Below are positions 16,939-24,283 of a DNA stretch of 38,275 nt, piece after piece. The notes under the pieces are model-generated. The model was given only the letters and a program-made list of their open reading frames with translations, was not told where the DNA came from and did not search any database. The stretch lies in the NCBI GenBank assembly GCA_028285465.1, contig JANQPD010000008.1:1-38275 (forward strand), in the 5' to 3' direction. Origin of the DNA: Owenweeksia sp. Lineage in GTDB: Bacteria; Bacteroidota; Bacteroidia; Flavobacteriales; Schleiferiaceae. The position numbers and the translations under genes were made by a program. How positions within the stretch are numbered: position 1 is the first letter of the stretch; each line of letters opens with the position of its first letter.

Positions 16939-17630
16939 TAGCCTTGCATTTGAGCTTCTATCCGGGCTATAGACTTATCTATAGAAGCCGCTTCAAGAGA
17001 GGCGCCGAATTCTTTTTTAATGCGCATCAGGTGCGCTTTGGCCTTTTCAAACTCTCCTTGCTGTTCGGCAACCATGGCGGCTTTTTGCAGGTAAATGGGT
17101 ACTACAAAGGAGTTTTCCTCGCCCGAAACGGCTTTTTCGTAGTATTCCAGCGCCTCCCCGGACTGACCGAGTTCTAAAAAGGCGTCTCCGATGGCTCCGG
17201 TAGCGATTACAGAGAGAATGGGATCGTCTGCGCTAAAAGCATCCAGGTGCGCAATGGCTTCTTCATAGTTCCCAAGATTTAGGTAAGCTACTCCTGCATA
17301 ATAATGTGCCAGGTTTCCCGCTTTGGTATTCCCGTACTCTTCCGCTATCTCTAAAAAACCCATATTGCCCGCATAACCATCCAGGGCAGCCTGCAGGGAA
17401 TCTTGCGCGAAGCTCTGCTGGGCATAGAAAATAGACTCCTGCGCTTCTTGCTCACGCGGCTCCTGGTAAAATTTTACATAGGCAAAATACCCACCAATAA
17501 GTACAAAAAGAGCGATGGCCACAATGGATATGGTCTGTTTGTTTTCTTCAAAAAACTTTTCGGCCTTACTGAAGGTCTGGCCTACGTCCACCAATACTTC
17601 GTCTTCTCCGTGCTTTTTATCTTTTGCCAT
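16938..17630 (-). CDS. membrane-anchored tetratricopeptide repeat protein
   Basis: With the ATG at 17630 this is 230 residues. A short charged cytoplasmic head is followed by one membrane span (about 33-53, ISIVAIALFVLIGGYFAYV) and then TPR-like helical pairs such as LAHYYAGVAYLNLGNYEEAIAHL and GDAFLELGQSGEALEYYEKA. It resembles the YfgM-type ancillary TPR proteins tied to the inner membrane and likely acts as a periplasmic scaffold. An open ATG at 17693 precedes the promoter-like element at 17661 and so is unlikely. It shares an operon with ribH, an order seen in other Bacteroidota; no direct link to riboflavin is evident. Confidence 0.85.
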   Translation of the reverse strand: MAKDKKHGEDEVLVDVGQTFSKAEKFFEENKQTISIVAIALFVLIGGYFAYVKFYQEPREQEAQESIFYAQQSFAQDSLQAALDGYAGNMGFLEIAEEYGNTKAGNLAHYYAGVAYLNLGNYEEAIAHLDAFSADDPILSVIATGAIGDAFLELGQSGEALEYYEKAVSGEENSFVVPIYLQKAAMVAEQQGEFEKAKAHLMRIKKEFGASLEAASIDKSIARIEAQMQG

Positions 17631-17660
17631 TTGTAAATCAGCGTTTTTCTTTAAGAGGCG

Positions 17661-17687
17661 CAAAAATAATTTTTTTTTCCACGTGAA
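17661..17687 (-). promoter_or_regulatory. promoter for the TPR-ribH operon
   Basis: On the minus strand TTC (17687-17685), a 16-base spacer and TATTTTTG (17668-17661), an exact TAnnTTTG match. The -33 part is imperfect. It lies 30 bases before the ATG at 17630. Confidence 0.5.
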
Positions 17688-17732
17688 CCACATTCGTAAT
17701 GCATTGCTTAAGCCTTAATTTATCCTGTTCGT

Positions 17733-18839
17733 ATGCAGATACACTCTCTCCACGTTTTTCATTTCAAAAATTGGGAAGAAGCGCACTTCAGCTTTAGCCC
17801 GAAGATTAACTGTTTTGTGGGGCCTAACGGCAGTGGAAAAACCAATGTCTTGGATGCGCTGCATTACCTGTCGACCACTAAAAGCTACTTAAACGCGATA
17901 GACGGGCAGAACATAAAAGATGAAGAGCCCTTTATGATGCTGGAAGCTACTGTGCTCAAACATGAACGCGACCACCACCTGTATTGTGCTTTGAGGCGTG
18001 GGCAAAAGAAAGTGTTTAAAAAGGATAAAAAAGAATATGAACGCCTGGCCGATCACATCGGGCAATTTCCGTGTGTGGTGATCTCACCCTATGACCGGGA
18101 CCTCATTACCGAGGGCTCTGAGACCAGGCGTAAGTTCATGGATGGTGTGATCGCACAATCAGACCCGCTCTACCTCGATACGCTTCTCAAGTACAATAAG
18201 GTAGTGGCACAGCGCAACGCCTTACTCAAGTACTTTGCCGCCAATCATACCTTTGATGGGGATAACCTGTCGGCTTTTGACTTTCAGATGGATCAGCTTT
18301 CAGCGTATTTGTTTGATAAACGCCTGGAGTTTACGAAGCAGCTGGCGGAGCGCCTGGATTTTTACTACAAGTGGCTCGCTAAGGACGAAGAACAGGCGGG
18401 CCTGGAGTATAAGTCGCAACTTCACGAAAGCAGGCTGAGTGACCTGCTCAAAGAGCATCTGGCAAAAGATAAGCTGAACCAATATACAGGGGTAGGCCCG
18501 CATAAGGATGACCTGGTTTTTTTACTGGGAGACAAGCCCATGAAAAAATTTGGCTCGCAAGGACAGCAGAAATCTTTTTTAATAGCGCTTAAACTCGCAC
18601 AGTACGAATTCATACGCGCCCGGCAACAAACAAACCCCATCCTCTTACTCGATGATATTTTTGATAAATTGGATGAGCAACGCGTTGCGCAATTGGTACA
18701 CCTTGTAGGTGACGAGCAGTTTGGCCAGATCTTCATTACAGATACCCACGAGGAGCGCACAGCTGCTTTGATAGAAGAAGTCAACGCGAAAGCAAGGATC
18801 TTTAAAGTTAAAAACGGAGGGCTCTATGAAGGAGAATGA
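17733..18839 (+). CDS. recF: DNA replication and repair protein RecF
   Basis: The 368-residue SMC-like ATPase has Walker A GPNGSGKT (30-37), the RecF signature region FGSQGQQKSFLIALKLAQ, and Walker B ILLLDDIFDKLD with the D-loop. RecF helps load RecA at single-strand gaps through the RecFOR pathway. Its last 14 bases overlap the start of the dciA-like gene. It is divergent from the TPR-ribH operon. Confidence 0.97.
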   Translation: MQIHSLHVFHFKNWEEAHFSFSPKINCFVGPNGSGKTNVLDALHYLSTTKSYLNAIDGQNIKDEEPFMMLEATVLKHERDHHLYCALRRGQKKVFKKDKKEYERLADHIGQFPCVVISPYDRDLITEGSETRRKFMDGVIAQSDPLYLDTLLKYNKVVAQRNALLKYFAANHTFDGDNLSAFDFQMDQLSAYLFDKRLEFTKQLAERLDFYYKWLAKDEEQAGLEYKSQLHESRLSDLLKEHLAKDKLNQYTGVGPHKDDLVFLLGDKPMKKFGSQGQQKSFLIALKLAQYEFIRARQQTNPILLLDDIFDKLDEQRVAQLVHLVGDEQFGQIFITDTHEERTAALIEEVNAKARIFKVKNGGLYEGE

Positions 18840-19113
18840 GCAAAGAGCAGGGCAACTGATCAAAGCCTTTTTGAAGCAATACCGCTTGGATGATAAGTAT
18901 ACCGAGCGGGAAATTTACGCAAGGTGGGAGGAACTGGTAGGCTCCGCCATAAACAATAGAACGATTAAAGTGCGCTACAACAATGGCTATTTAATGGTGT
19001 ATCTAAATTCTTCTACTTTGAGGGCTGAGTTGGGCATGCGCAAGAGTGAACTTTTGGAGCGCATCAATCAGAGGCTCAGAGAGAAGGTGGTCAAAGACAT
19101 TTCATTCAAATAA
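18826..19113 (+). CDS. DciA-like / DUF721 protein
   Basis: The 95-residue protein has the DUF721 core: ARWEELVGSAINNRT, then a beta segment NGYLMVYLNSSTLRAELGMRKSEL (starting near residue 55) and a final helix LLERINQRLREKVV. In bacteria without DnaC or DnaI this family (DciA) helps load the replicative helicase DnaB; here the role is inferred from family. The gene starts inside recF (14-base overlap), so expression of the two is tied. A terminator follows at once. Confidence 0.88.
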   Translation: MKENEQRAGQLIKAFLKQYRLDDKYTEREIYARWEELVGSAINNRTIKVRYNNGYLMVYLNSSTLRAELGMRKSELLERINQRLREKVVKDISFK

Positions 19114-19137
19114 AAAAGCGGCCGAAAAGCCGCTTTT
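19114..19137. terminator. bidirectional terminator between dciA-like gene and ndk
   Basis: A 9-bp perfect stem AAAAGCGGC (19114-19122) with GCCGCTTTT (19129-19137) and loop CGAAAA overlaps the last codon region of the upstream gene. The T run is four on the plus strand and six on the minus strand, so it can serve both convergent genes. Confidence 0.75.
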
Positions 19138-19170
19138 ACTAAACTTCAATAGTTTTAACCACCTGCCTGA

Positions 19171-19590
19171 TCAGTACCTGGAACGGGTGCTGAAAAAGAA
19201 ATTTCCTTCAATTTCCGCGTTTTCATCAGAGTCACTGCCATGGATGGCATTGGCGGAAATAGATTTGGCGTATAGCTTACGGATGGTACCTTCTGCTGCC
19301 TCCTCAGGGTTGGTGGCTCCAATCAGTGTGCGAAAATCTGACACAGCATTTTCTTTTTCAAGGATAGCAGCCACGATTGGTCCCGAGGTCATATAATCCA
19401 CCAATTCTCCAAAAAACGGACGTTCCTTATGGATGGCATAAAACTGTTCAGCGTCATTCCTGGAAAGCTGTGTTTGAACCATAGCAGCTATGCGAAAGCC
19501 AGCGCTGTTTATTTTTTCTAGTATAGCCCCTGTATTGCCAGCTTCTACGGCATCAGGTTTTAACATGGTGAACGTCTTGTTGGTAGCCAT
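19171..19590 (-). CDS. ndk: nucleoside diphosphate kinase
   Basis: The 139-residue protein starts [10 protein letters not shown] (6-15), has the phosphate-binding region with RPFF (57-60), and the active-site histidine His117 in NAIHGSDS (114-121). It moves the gamma-phosphate between nucleoside tri- and diphosphates through a phosphohistidine. Length and motifs are standard. It is a single-gene unit on the minus strand with a possible -7 element at 19625-19632. Confidence 0.98.
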   Translation of the reverse strand: MATNKTFTMLKPDAVEAGNTGAILEKINSAGFRIAAMVQTQLSRNDAEQFYAIHKERPFFGELVDYMTSGPIVAAILEKENAVSDFRTLIGATNPEEAAEGTIRKLYAKSISANAIHGSDSDENAEIEGNFFFSTRSRY

Positions 19591-19624
19591 TTTGCAATTA
19601 TGTTTAAAGTTAAAAACCGGCCCG

Positions 19625-19632
19625 CGAAAGTA
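19625..19632 (-). promoter_or_regulatory. candidate -7 element for ndk
   Basis: Minus-strand TACTTTCG, one mismatch from TAnnTTTG, about 35 bases before the ATG. No clear -33 TTG. Confidence 0.35.
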
Positions 19633-19780
19633 AGAAGTAAAGTGCTTTGCTATGTTAATCCCGGATGAATTTTACTTAGGATGATACATATTCGCTATTT
19701 TTTCCGAACCTTTGTCTATCTGGCGGGTTTGTCAGACAAGTGCTGTCGCAGCATGTAAATATTAATAACTAGATTACATT

Positions 19781-20680
19781 ATGAAAAAAATGAAAATGTT
19801 GGCCTTAGGCCTGTTAGGTGCAAGTTTCTTTGCATTTACTTCATGTTCACCCGATGATGACGATGAGGTGTTCCCCAGACCAAATTTGACTATTACGGCT
19901 TCTACGGCTACTATAACGGGCGATGCCAACGGAGACATTGAGATTGGCTCTAATGAAACGGTTAGTTTTACCATTCAGGGCGCTTCAGCAGGAGGAACCC
20001 GCCTGAAATCCATCGCCTTGACGGTGAGTGGAGTAAACCCAGTGAATGTTATTCCCAATACAAGCGAAGGCTACGATCTCAATGACATTGCCAACCTGGA
20101 TAATGCAGACGAAGACCTTTACAATGATGTGTTGACCATAGACGGTGTTTTCTTTTCTCAGGAGGGAGTAACGAACTTCCGTTTCACCTTGACGGATGAC
20201 AGGGATCAAAGTCAGGTAGTAGACATTGCCGTAACCGTAAATGATCCTACTCCCCTGGCAAATGAAAAAATAGGAGCCTTTTTCCATGTTGAAGGAAGTT
20301 TGCAAGGCGCCTATGATCTCGTAGCAGCTACTCCGGTACCGGGTGCACCGGGTGCAGATGTTACCGTTCAGGACATGAGAAACACCGATGGAGTTGGCGA
20401 AACGTTCACAGGAAAATGGACGGCAGGGAATGCTACGGCCTATGTAAAAGACAATAGCTATGACTATGACAATGCTACGGAAGAGTCTGCTTTAGCTGCT
20501 TATGCTGCGGGCACGGCCAGCCAGAATGTAAATAACCCTTTGGTGGGTGATATTTACATCGCTAAGTTGCGTGGAGGGGATGAGTATGCCGTTGTAAAAA
20601 TTACTAATGTAGACCCTCTTGACAATACCTGCCAATGTGTAAACAGGGGTAAAATCGAGTTTGACTTTAAAAAGAAATAG
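19781..20680 (+). CDS. probable surface-exposed lipoprotein
   Basis: The 299-residue protein has a signal peptide ending in lipobox FTSC with the lipidated Cys at 22, followed by SPDDDDEV. An acidic run next to the Cys resembles the Bacteroidota lipoprotein export signal that sends lipoproteins to the cell surface (established for Bacteroides, Flavobacterium and Capnocytophaga). The mature part looks beta-rich: an Ig-like stretch (about 30-150) with DDRDQSQVVDIAVTVNDPTP at its end, then a second region closing with a CQC pair. I do not recognise a family or ligand. It is a single gene closed by a strong terminator. An 11-base palindrome, TTGTCAGACAA at 19729-19739, lies in the upstream region. 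Confidence 0.8.
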   Translation: MKKMKMLALGLLGASFFAFTSCSPDDDDEVFPRPNLTITASTATITGDANGDIEIGSNETVSFTIQGASAGGTRLKSIALTVSGVNPVNVIPNTSEGYDLNDIANLDNADEDLYNDVLTIDGVFFSQEGVTNFRFTLTDDRDQSQVVDIAVTVNDPTPLANEKIGAFFHVEGSLQGAYDLVAATPVPGAPGADVTVQDMRNTDGVGETFTGKWTAGNATAYVKDNSYDYDNATEESALAAYAAGTASQNVNNPLVGDIYIAKLRGGDEYAVVKITNVDPLDNTCQCVNRGKIEFDFKKK

Positions 20681-20702
20681 AATCCTATTTACCGAATACA
20701 AG

Positions 20703-20731
20703 GCCTCCTGGTGCATACCAGGAGGCTTTTT
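20703..20731 (+). terminator. intrinsic terminator after the surface lipoprotein gene
   Basis: A 10-bp perfect stem GCCTCCTGGT (20703-20712) with ACCAGGAGGC (20717-20726), loop GCAT, then TTTTT. The next gene starts only 16 bases later. Confidence 0.93.
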
Positions 20732-20747
20732 GCTTTAAAGACAACAT

Positions 20748-21476
20748 ATGAAATTAGATATACTCGCTTTTGGTGCGCATCCGGACGATGTGGAAATTAG
20801 TGCAGGCGCCACTTTAGCCAAACAAGCGGCCCTGGGCTATAACGTTGGAATAGTAGACCTTACCCAGGGGGAAATGGGCACCAGGGGCACAGCAGCGCTC
20901 AGGTTGGAAGAAGCGCAAAAGGCAGCCGAAATTATGGGCGTAACCGTGCGTGAAAACCTCCGCTTCAGGGATGGGTTCTTTGAAAATGATGAAGCACATC
21001 AACTGGAGGTGATCAAAAAGATCAGGAAATACCGTCCGCAGATGATCCTGGCAAATGCGCCTGCAGACCGGCACCCGGACCATGGGCGCGCGGCCGAGTT
21101 ACTGCGTGTGTCTTGCTTTTTGGCCGGTTTGCGAAAAATAGAAACCGTGGATGAGGAGGGTAATCCACAGGAAGCCTACCGGCCCAATCTATTGCTCCAG
21201 TATATCCAGTTCCAAAACCTTACTCCTGGTATTATCCTTGACGTGAGCGGCTTTATGGATAAAAAGATGGCCGCTATAAAAGCATATGGATCACAGTTTT
21301 ACGACCCAAAAAGCAAAGAGCCCAAAACGGTGATCAGCAGCAAAGGCTTCCTGGACAGTATTGAATACCGTTCCCGCGACATGGGGCGACTTATCGGTTC
21401 AGCACACGGGGAAGGTTTCGTAAGCCCTCAGGATATAGGGGTTTCGGATATTATGTGCCTGCATTCAGTGCGTTGA
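20748..21476 (+). CDS. bshB1: bacillithiol biosynthesis deacetylase BshB1
   Basis: The 242-residue LmbE-like deacetylase has HPDD (11-14), the zinc ligand region, and DRHPDHG (107-113) that completes the metal site. It removes the acetyl group from N-acetylglucosaminyl-malate in bacillithiol synthesis. The QGEMGTRGT motif (40-48) and the YGSQFYDP region are typical of BshB1. It starts 16 bases after a strong terminator, so its promoter is hard to place. The 3' end overlaps the convergent GT4 gene by 26 bases. Confidence 0.93.
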   Translation: MKLDILAFGAHPDDVEISAGATLAKQAALGYNVGIVDLTQGEMGTRGTAALRLEEAQKAAEIMGVTVRENLRFRDGFFENDEAHQLEVIKKIRKYRPQMILANAPADRHPDHGRAAELLRVSCFLAGLRKIETVDEEGNPQEAYRPNLLLQYIQFQNLTPGIILDVSGFMDKKMAAIKAYGSQFYDPKSKEPKTVISSKGFLDSIEYRSRDMGRLIGSAHGEGFVSPQDIGVSDIMCLHSVR

Positions 21477-22581
21477 GATACAGGGCATTTAATTGAGCAC
21501 CGATCGCCTCCATGCCGTACTTGTTGTGCGCATCTTTTGATATGGATAAAGGTCGGTATTGGGGTTTACTCCGGATCATTTTTTCCAAAGCCTCTGCGAA
21601 AGCTTCCTCATCGCGGGCCGGACACAACAAGCCATTGCTGCGGTTTACTTCTTCCGGAATGCCGCCTACGTTGCTGCTTAGAACCGGTATTCCACAGCAT
21701 AGAGCTTCTAAAATGACACAGGGCTGATTTTCAAAGTGGCTGAAGAGCACAAAACAATCTGCCTTCTGCATATGCCTGGCTACACCATCGCTCTGCTGTG
21801 GCCCGATCAACGTTATGTCTTTTTCAGGAAGCCCTATGGCCTTTACCTTACGTTTAAGGTTCTCCAGGTTTCCATCGCCTCCAATCCACAAACGAAAAGG
21901 TATTTGCTTTTCTTCCAGTCGCTTAAATCCCTGTAATAGTCCGGTTATATTTTTGGAACGCTCTTCTAAAGTAGAGATATGCAGGAAGGTGAAAGCCTCC
22001 CCTTCAGGTACTGACGGCTCCTGAACGGGTGGTTTAAATACGCTAGTATCTACCACATTGGAAACCTTCTGCATGCTTATCCCTGGTGCAAAATGTTTGA
22101 TGGCCCGCCCCAGGTGCTGAGAGACGGGCAATACCATGTAGCTTTTACGCAAGGCTTTCCTGGTGAGCCATTTAGAAAAAGCATTCCACCGATACCCGGA
22201 GACGGGGTGATAGCCCGAGAAGTGCTCGGTAATAAGCAGAGGCAGCTTTAAGTTTAAAGCAAATAAAGCGGCAGGGTACACCACATGCAGGTGCACAAGC
22301 TGGGGTGTAAAACCTTCTGCCAACAGTTTCTGATACCCCTTTTTCAGGGCTTTGTGATAACTAAGCAGGGGTAATTGTTTGCGGTAGTATACCCGTATTT
22401 CATTTACGCCCTTTTCTTCGGACCATTCTACGCGTTCTCTCTCAGAGGGATGTGCACTTAAAGAAGCTACTTGGTGGTATTGCGCTGCGGCTTGCGCATG
22501 GCGTTGTATAAAATTTCCCAGAAAAGAATCATGCTCACTTGGATACCAACTGCAGATAAAAAGGATACGCGCCTTTTGCAT
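21451..22581 (-). CDS. GT4 family glycosyltransferase
   Basis: The 376-residue protein has the GT-B fold pattern. The N-terminal half begins ARILFICSWYPSEHDSFLGNFIQRH (cut after the first strand and glycine loop), and the C-terminal Rossmann domain has IGGDGNLE and the EALCCGIPVLSSNVGGIPE donor-binding motif with E-x7-type spacing. It uses a nucleotide sugar to extend a glycan or glycolipid. It does not look like BshA despite lying beside bshB1, because the BshA N-terminal pattern is missing. It is convergent with bshB1, the 3' ends overlapping by 26 bases. Confidence 0.88.
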   Translation of the reverse strand: MQKARILFICSWYPSEHDSFLGNFIQRHAQAAAQYHQVASLSAHPSERERVEWSEEKGVNEIRVYYRKQLPLLSYHKALKKGYQKLLAEGFTPQLVHLHVVYPAALFALNLKLPLLITEHFSGYHPVSGYRWNAFSKWLTRKALRKSYMVLPVSQHLGRAIKHFAPGISMQKVSNVVDTSVFKPPVQEPSVPEGEAFTFLHISTLEERSKNITGLLQGFKRLEEKQIPFRLWIGGDGNLENLKRKVKAIGLPEKDITLIGPQQSDGVARHMQKADCFVLFSHFENQPCVILEALCCGIPVLSSNVGGIPEEVNRSNGLLCPARDEEAFAEALEKMIRSKPQYRPLSISKDAHNKYGMEAIGAQLNALYLNALNAGT

Positions 22582-22622
22582 AAGGCAAAGATGCTAAAAG
22601 AAAAACGGGGAGAAAAGAAACG

Positions 22623-22650
22623 AAAAACCCCGCTTTTGAGGGCGGGGTTT
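22623..22650 (-). terminator. intrinsic terminator after tRNA-His
   Basis: A 9-bp stem AAACCCCGC (22625-22633) with GCGGGGTTT (22642-22650), loop of eight bases, and a T run on the minus strand (22623-22627). It lies between tRNA-His and the GT4 gene. Confidence 0.8.
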
Positions 22651-22656
22651 AAAAAG

Positions 22657-22730
22657 GGTGGAAGATGGGTCTCGAACCCACGACCTCCTGAACCACAATC
22701 AGGCGCTCTAACCAACTGAGCTACAACCAC
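22657..22730 (-). tRNA. tRNA-His (anticodon GTG)
   Basis: The minus strand folds as a cloverleaf: D arm GCTC/GAGC, anticodon stem CCTGA/TCAGG around TTGTGGT with GTG at 34-36, and T arm GTGGG/CCCAT around TTCGAGA. A G at 22731 precedes position 1 and faces C73, the G-1:C73 identity pair of tRNA-His. CCA is not encoded. The acceptor strands GTGGTTG and CTTCCAC pair at five positions but put T opposite T at 5:68 and 6:67, which is unusual. Confidence 0.93.
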
Positions 22731-22758
22731 CATTTATCCATTTCTGAAAAATGGGCTG

Positions 22759-22788
22759 CAAATATAAAGATAAAATATACCGCTACAA
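22759..22788 (-). promoter_or_regulatory. promoter for tRNA-His
   Basis: On the minus strand TTG (22788-22786), 19 bases, then TATATTTG (22766-22759), an exact match to TTG-N19-TAnnTTTG. It lies 28 bases before the tRNA. Confidence 0.75.
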
Positions 22789-22817
22789 GAAAAATAAGGT
22801 GCCGCCTACAAGATATT

Positions 22818-23273
22818 TTAAGGCTTTTTTGCGCCCCGTTTTTCCCGGAGCCTGTTGAGCAAGGCACGGTGGAAGTCATGCTCCGCCTTGAATAGCATCG
22901 CCACCTTTTTTATAGGCAAAACTTTTTTGAAGCGCTGCATATACTTCTCCCTTAGGTCGATGAGTGCCCGTTGTTTGGCAATTTCTTCTTCCATAAGTTT
23001 TTCAATTTCCGTGTCGTCCATCTCTTCAAAGCGGTTGTGCCCGGCACCGTGTCCCAGGAATTCTCCCATGCGTTTACCGTGTATTTTTCGTTCGGCATTT
23101 TTGAACTCATCGTACAGTGGCCAAAAGGCTTTTGCTTCTTCTACCGTCAGGTCCAGTTCATTGCTGATGAACTCTACCCGCAAAGCTTCTATTTTTTCAA
23201 AGCGTTTTTCATTCGGCTGGGCTCCAAGGCCCAGGCTAAGAACCATGAAAAGGGAGGTAACTAAATGTCTCAT
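22818..23273 (-). CDS. Spy/CpxP-like periplasmic protein
   Basis: The 151-residue protein has a signal peptide (RHLVTSLFMVLSLGLGAQ, cleavage near 19). The rest is helical and highly charged, with LDLTVEEAKAFWPLYDEF (41-58), a His/Gly stretch GEFLGHGAGHNRF and a long helix rich in Glu, Lys and Arg. This matches the LTxxQ-type helical periplasmic chaperones or sensors of the Spy/CpxP/CnrX group only loosely. It is the third gene of an operon with an ECF sigma factor and a one-span protein, joined by ATGA overlaps, so it may be the periplasmic sensor of that sigma system. The His-rich patch could bind metal; this is inference. Confidence 0.75.
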   Translation of the reverse strand: MRHLVTSLFMVLSLGLGAQPNEKRFEKIEALRVEFISNELDLTVEEAKAFWPLYDEFKNAERKIHGKRMGEFLGHGAGHNRFEEMDDTEIEKLMEEEIAKQRALIDLREKYMQRFKKVLPIKKVAMLFKAEHDFHRALLNRLREKRGAKKP

Positions 23274-23677
23274 AATAGTGTCTCTATAAATAAATCTTCT
23301 TGTTGTAACAGGTATTCCTGTATTTGTTCTTCGCTTAGATCCGGAGTACGATCCAAATTTTGTACCTGGCTTTCCAAAACTTCCAGTTCAAGCGTATGTT
23401 GCCAATACATCTGTGGCTGTGCATTGATGTATTCTACCAATTGCTGTTCATCAATTTCGTCAAAACCTGGATTTTCATCCTGCCTGAAAACGGCAAGGTA
23501 AACCAAAGTTACGCTGGCAGCCACAGCCATGCTATACCACACATACCTTAAAAGAGGGCGCAATACAGGTTTCGTTACTTCCTGTTCTTTGTCCAATGCT
23601 ATAGCATACAGCCTTTTTTTGCTTTGTTCAAAATACCCTTCCGGTACTTTAAAGCCTTTCAAGTGGTCTTTTTTCAT
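23270..23677 (-). CDS. single-span membrane protein, putative anti-sigma factor
   Basis: This 135-residue protein has a cytoplasmic N-terminus of about 43 residues with FKVPEGYFEQSKKRL, one membrane span (about 45-65, YVWYSMAVAASVTLVYLAVF) and an acidic periplasmic tail with two short helices. The topology and position straight after an ECF sigma gene (ATGA overlap at 23674-23677) fit an anti-sigma factor. No zinc HxxxCxxC motif is present, so it is not of the ZAS type. The C-terminal EEQIQEYLLQQEDLF repeats acidic and Gln residues. Function is inferred from context alone. Confidence 0.75.
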   Translation of the reverse strand: MKKDHLKGFKVPEGYFEQSKKRLYAIALDKEQEVTKPVLRPLLRYVWYSMAVAASVTLVYLAVFRQDENPGFDEIDEQQLVEYINAQPQMYWQHTLELEVLESQVQNLDRTPDLSEEQIQEYLLQQEDLFIETLL

Positions 23678-24213
23678 ATAAAGAGGTCTTTATCCCGTAC
23701 AAATGCTTTTATCTTTTTAGTGGCGTGATGGTAGCTTGCTTTCAAGGCGCCCACCGAAGTTTCCATTATTTCAGCCATTTCTACATAGGTCTTGTCGTCA
23801 AAATACTTCATCACAAACACTGCTCTTTGTTTTTCCGGTAAACTGTTAATGCCCTGCCAGAGCAATACCTGTACTTCATCCCCGTCAAAATGAGGGTCAG
23901 TCTGTATGTTCCACAAAGCCGCCTCAACTTCTTCATGCATGGCTTTCTTACTTCTGAGAAAACTCAAGGCCTCATTTGTAGCAATGCGGTACAGCCAGGT
24001 ATAGATCTTGGAGTCCTTCCTGAAATTGACCAGGCCTTTCCATACCTTTATATAGGTGTTCTGTAGTACATCATCGGCATCTTCATGCAGGAATACGATT
24101 TTCCGTATGTGCCAGTATAAAGCTTGTTGAAAATGTTCCACAATTAAATTGTAAGCATTTTCTCTAGTTTCCGCATTTTCAAGCAGTTTTAGTATTTTTT
24201 TTTCGGTTGTAAT
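23674..24213 (-). CDS. RNA polymerase ECF sigma factor (start codon uncertain, possibly ATT)
   Basis: The protein has sigma region 2 with ALYWHIRKIVFLHEDADDVLQNTYIKVW and YTWLYRIATNEAL, and region 4 with LPEKQRAVFVMKYFDDKTY and a helix-turn-helix (VGALKASYHHATKKIK). It would direct RNA polymerase to a stress or envelope regulon. The first canonical start is GTG at 24141 (155 residues), but that removes the N-terminus. The same frame upstream reads KILKLLENAETRENAYNLIV, which fits ECF sigma N-termini, back to a stop codon near 24246. No ATG, GTG or TTG lies in that stretch; ATT at 24213 would give 179 residues starting TTEKKIL. The gene is first of a three-gene operon. Confidence 0.85.
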   Translation of the reverse strand: MTTEKKILKLLENAETRENAYNLIVEHFQQALYWHIRKIVFLHEDADDVLQNTYIKVWKGLVNFRKDSKIYTWLYRIATNEALSFLRSKKAMHEEVEAALWNIQTDPHFDGDEVQVLLWQGINSLPEKQRAVFVMKYFDDKTYVEMAEIMETSVGALKASYHHATKKIKAFVRDKDLFI

Positions 24214-24233
24214 GAAAAAATGTTTTAAGTTTG
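24207..24233 (+). promoter_or_regulatory. promoter for the beta-propeller lipoprotein
   Basis: TTG (24207-24209), a 16-base spacer and TAAGTTTG (24226-24233), an exact TAnnTTTG match. The promoter overlaps the 5' end of the divergent sigma gene. Confidence 0.6.
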
Positions 24234-24251
24234 ACGCCTGAAACCTTTAAG
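24225..24251 (-). repeat. possible third copy of the GGTTTCA element
   Basis: Minus strand: CTTA, AAGGTTTCA, a short insert, CTTAA. Copy 2 at 25739-25769 has CTTAT, AAGGTTTCA and CTTAA in the same order. The shared 9-base core is exact; the rest is loose, so homology is uncertain. Confidence 0.35.
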
Positions 24252-24266
24252 GGTTTAAATACCCTT
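24249..24266. promoter_or_regulatory. inverted repeat in the sigma/lipoprotein intergenic region
   Basis: AAGGGT-TTAAAT-ACCCTT, a 6-bp perfect inverted repeat with a palindromic centre, lies 18 bases before the lipoprotein ATG and upstream of the sigma gene. It could be an operator or a 5' leader hairpin. Confidence 0.4.
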
Positions 24267-24283
24267 AGTTAAATTTTAAAACT

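Noticed and set aside
21451..22581. GT4 gene beside bshB1 as bshA
   Set aside because: The N-terminus lacks the BshA pattern and the gene is convergent with bshB1, so a general glycosyltransferase is the safer call.
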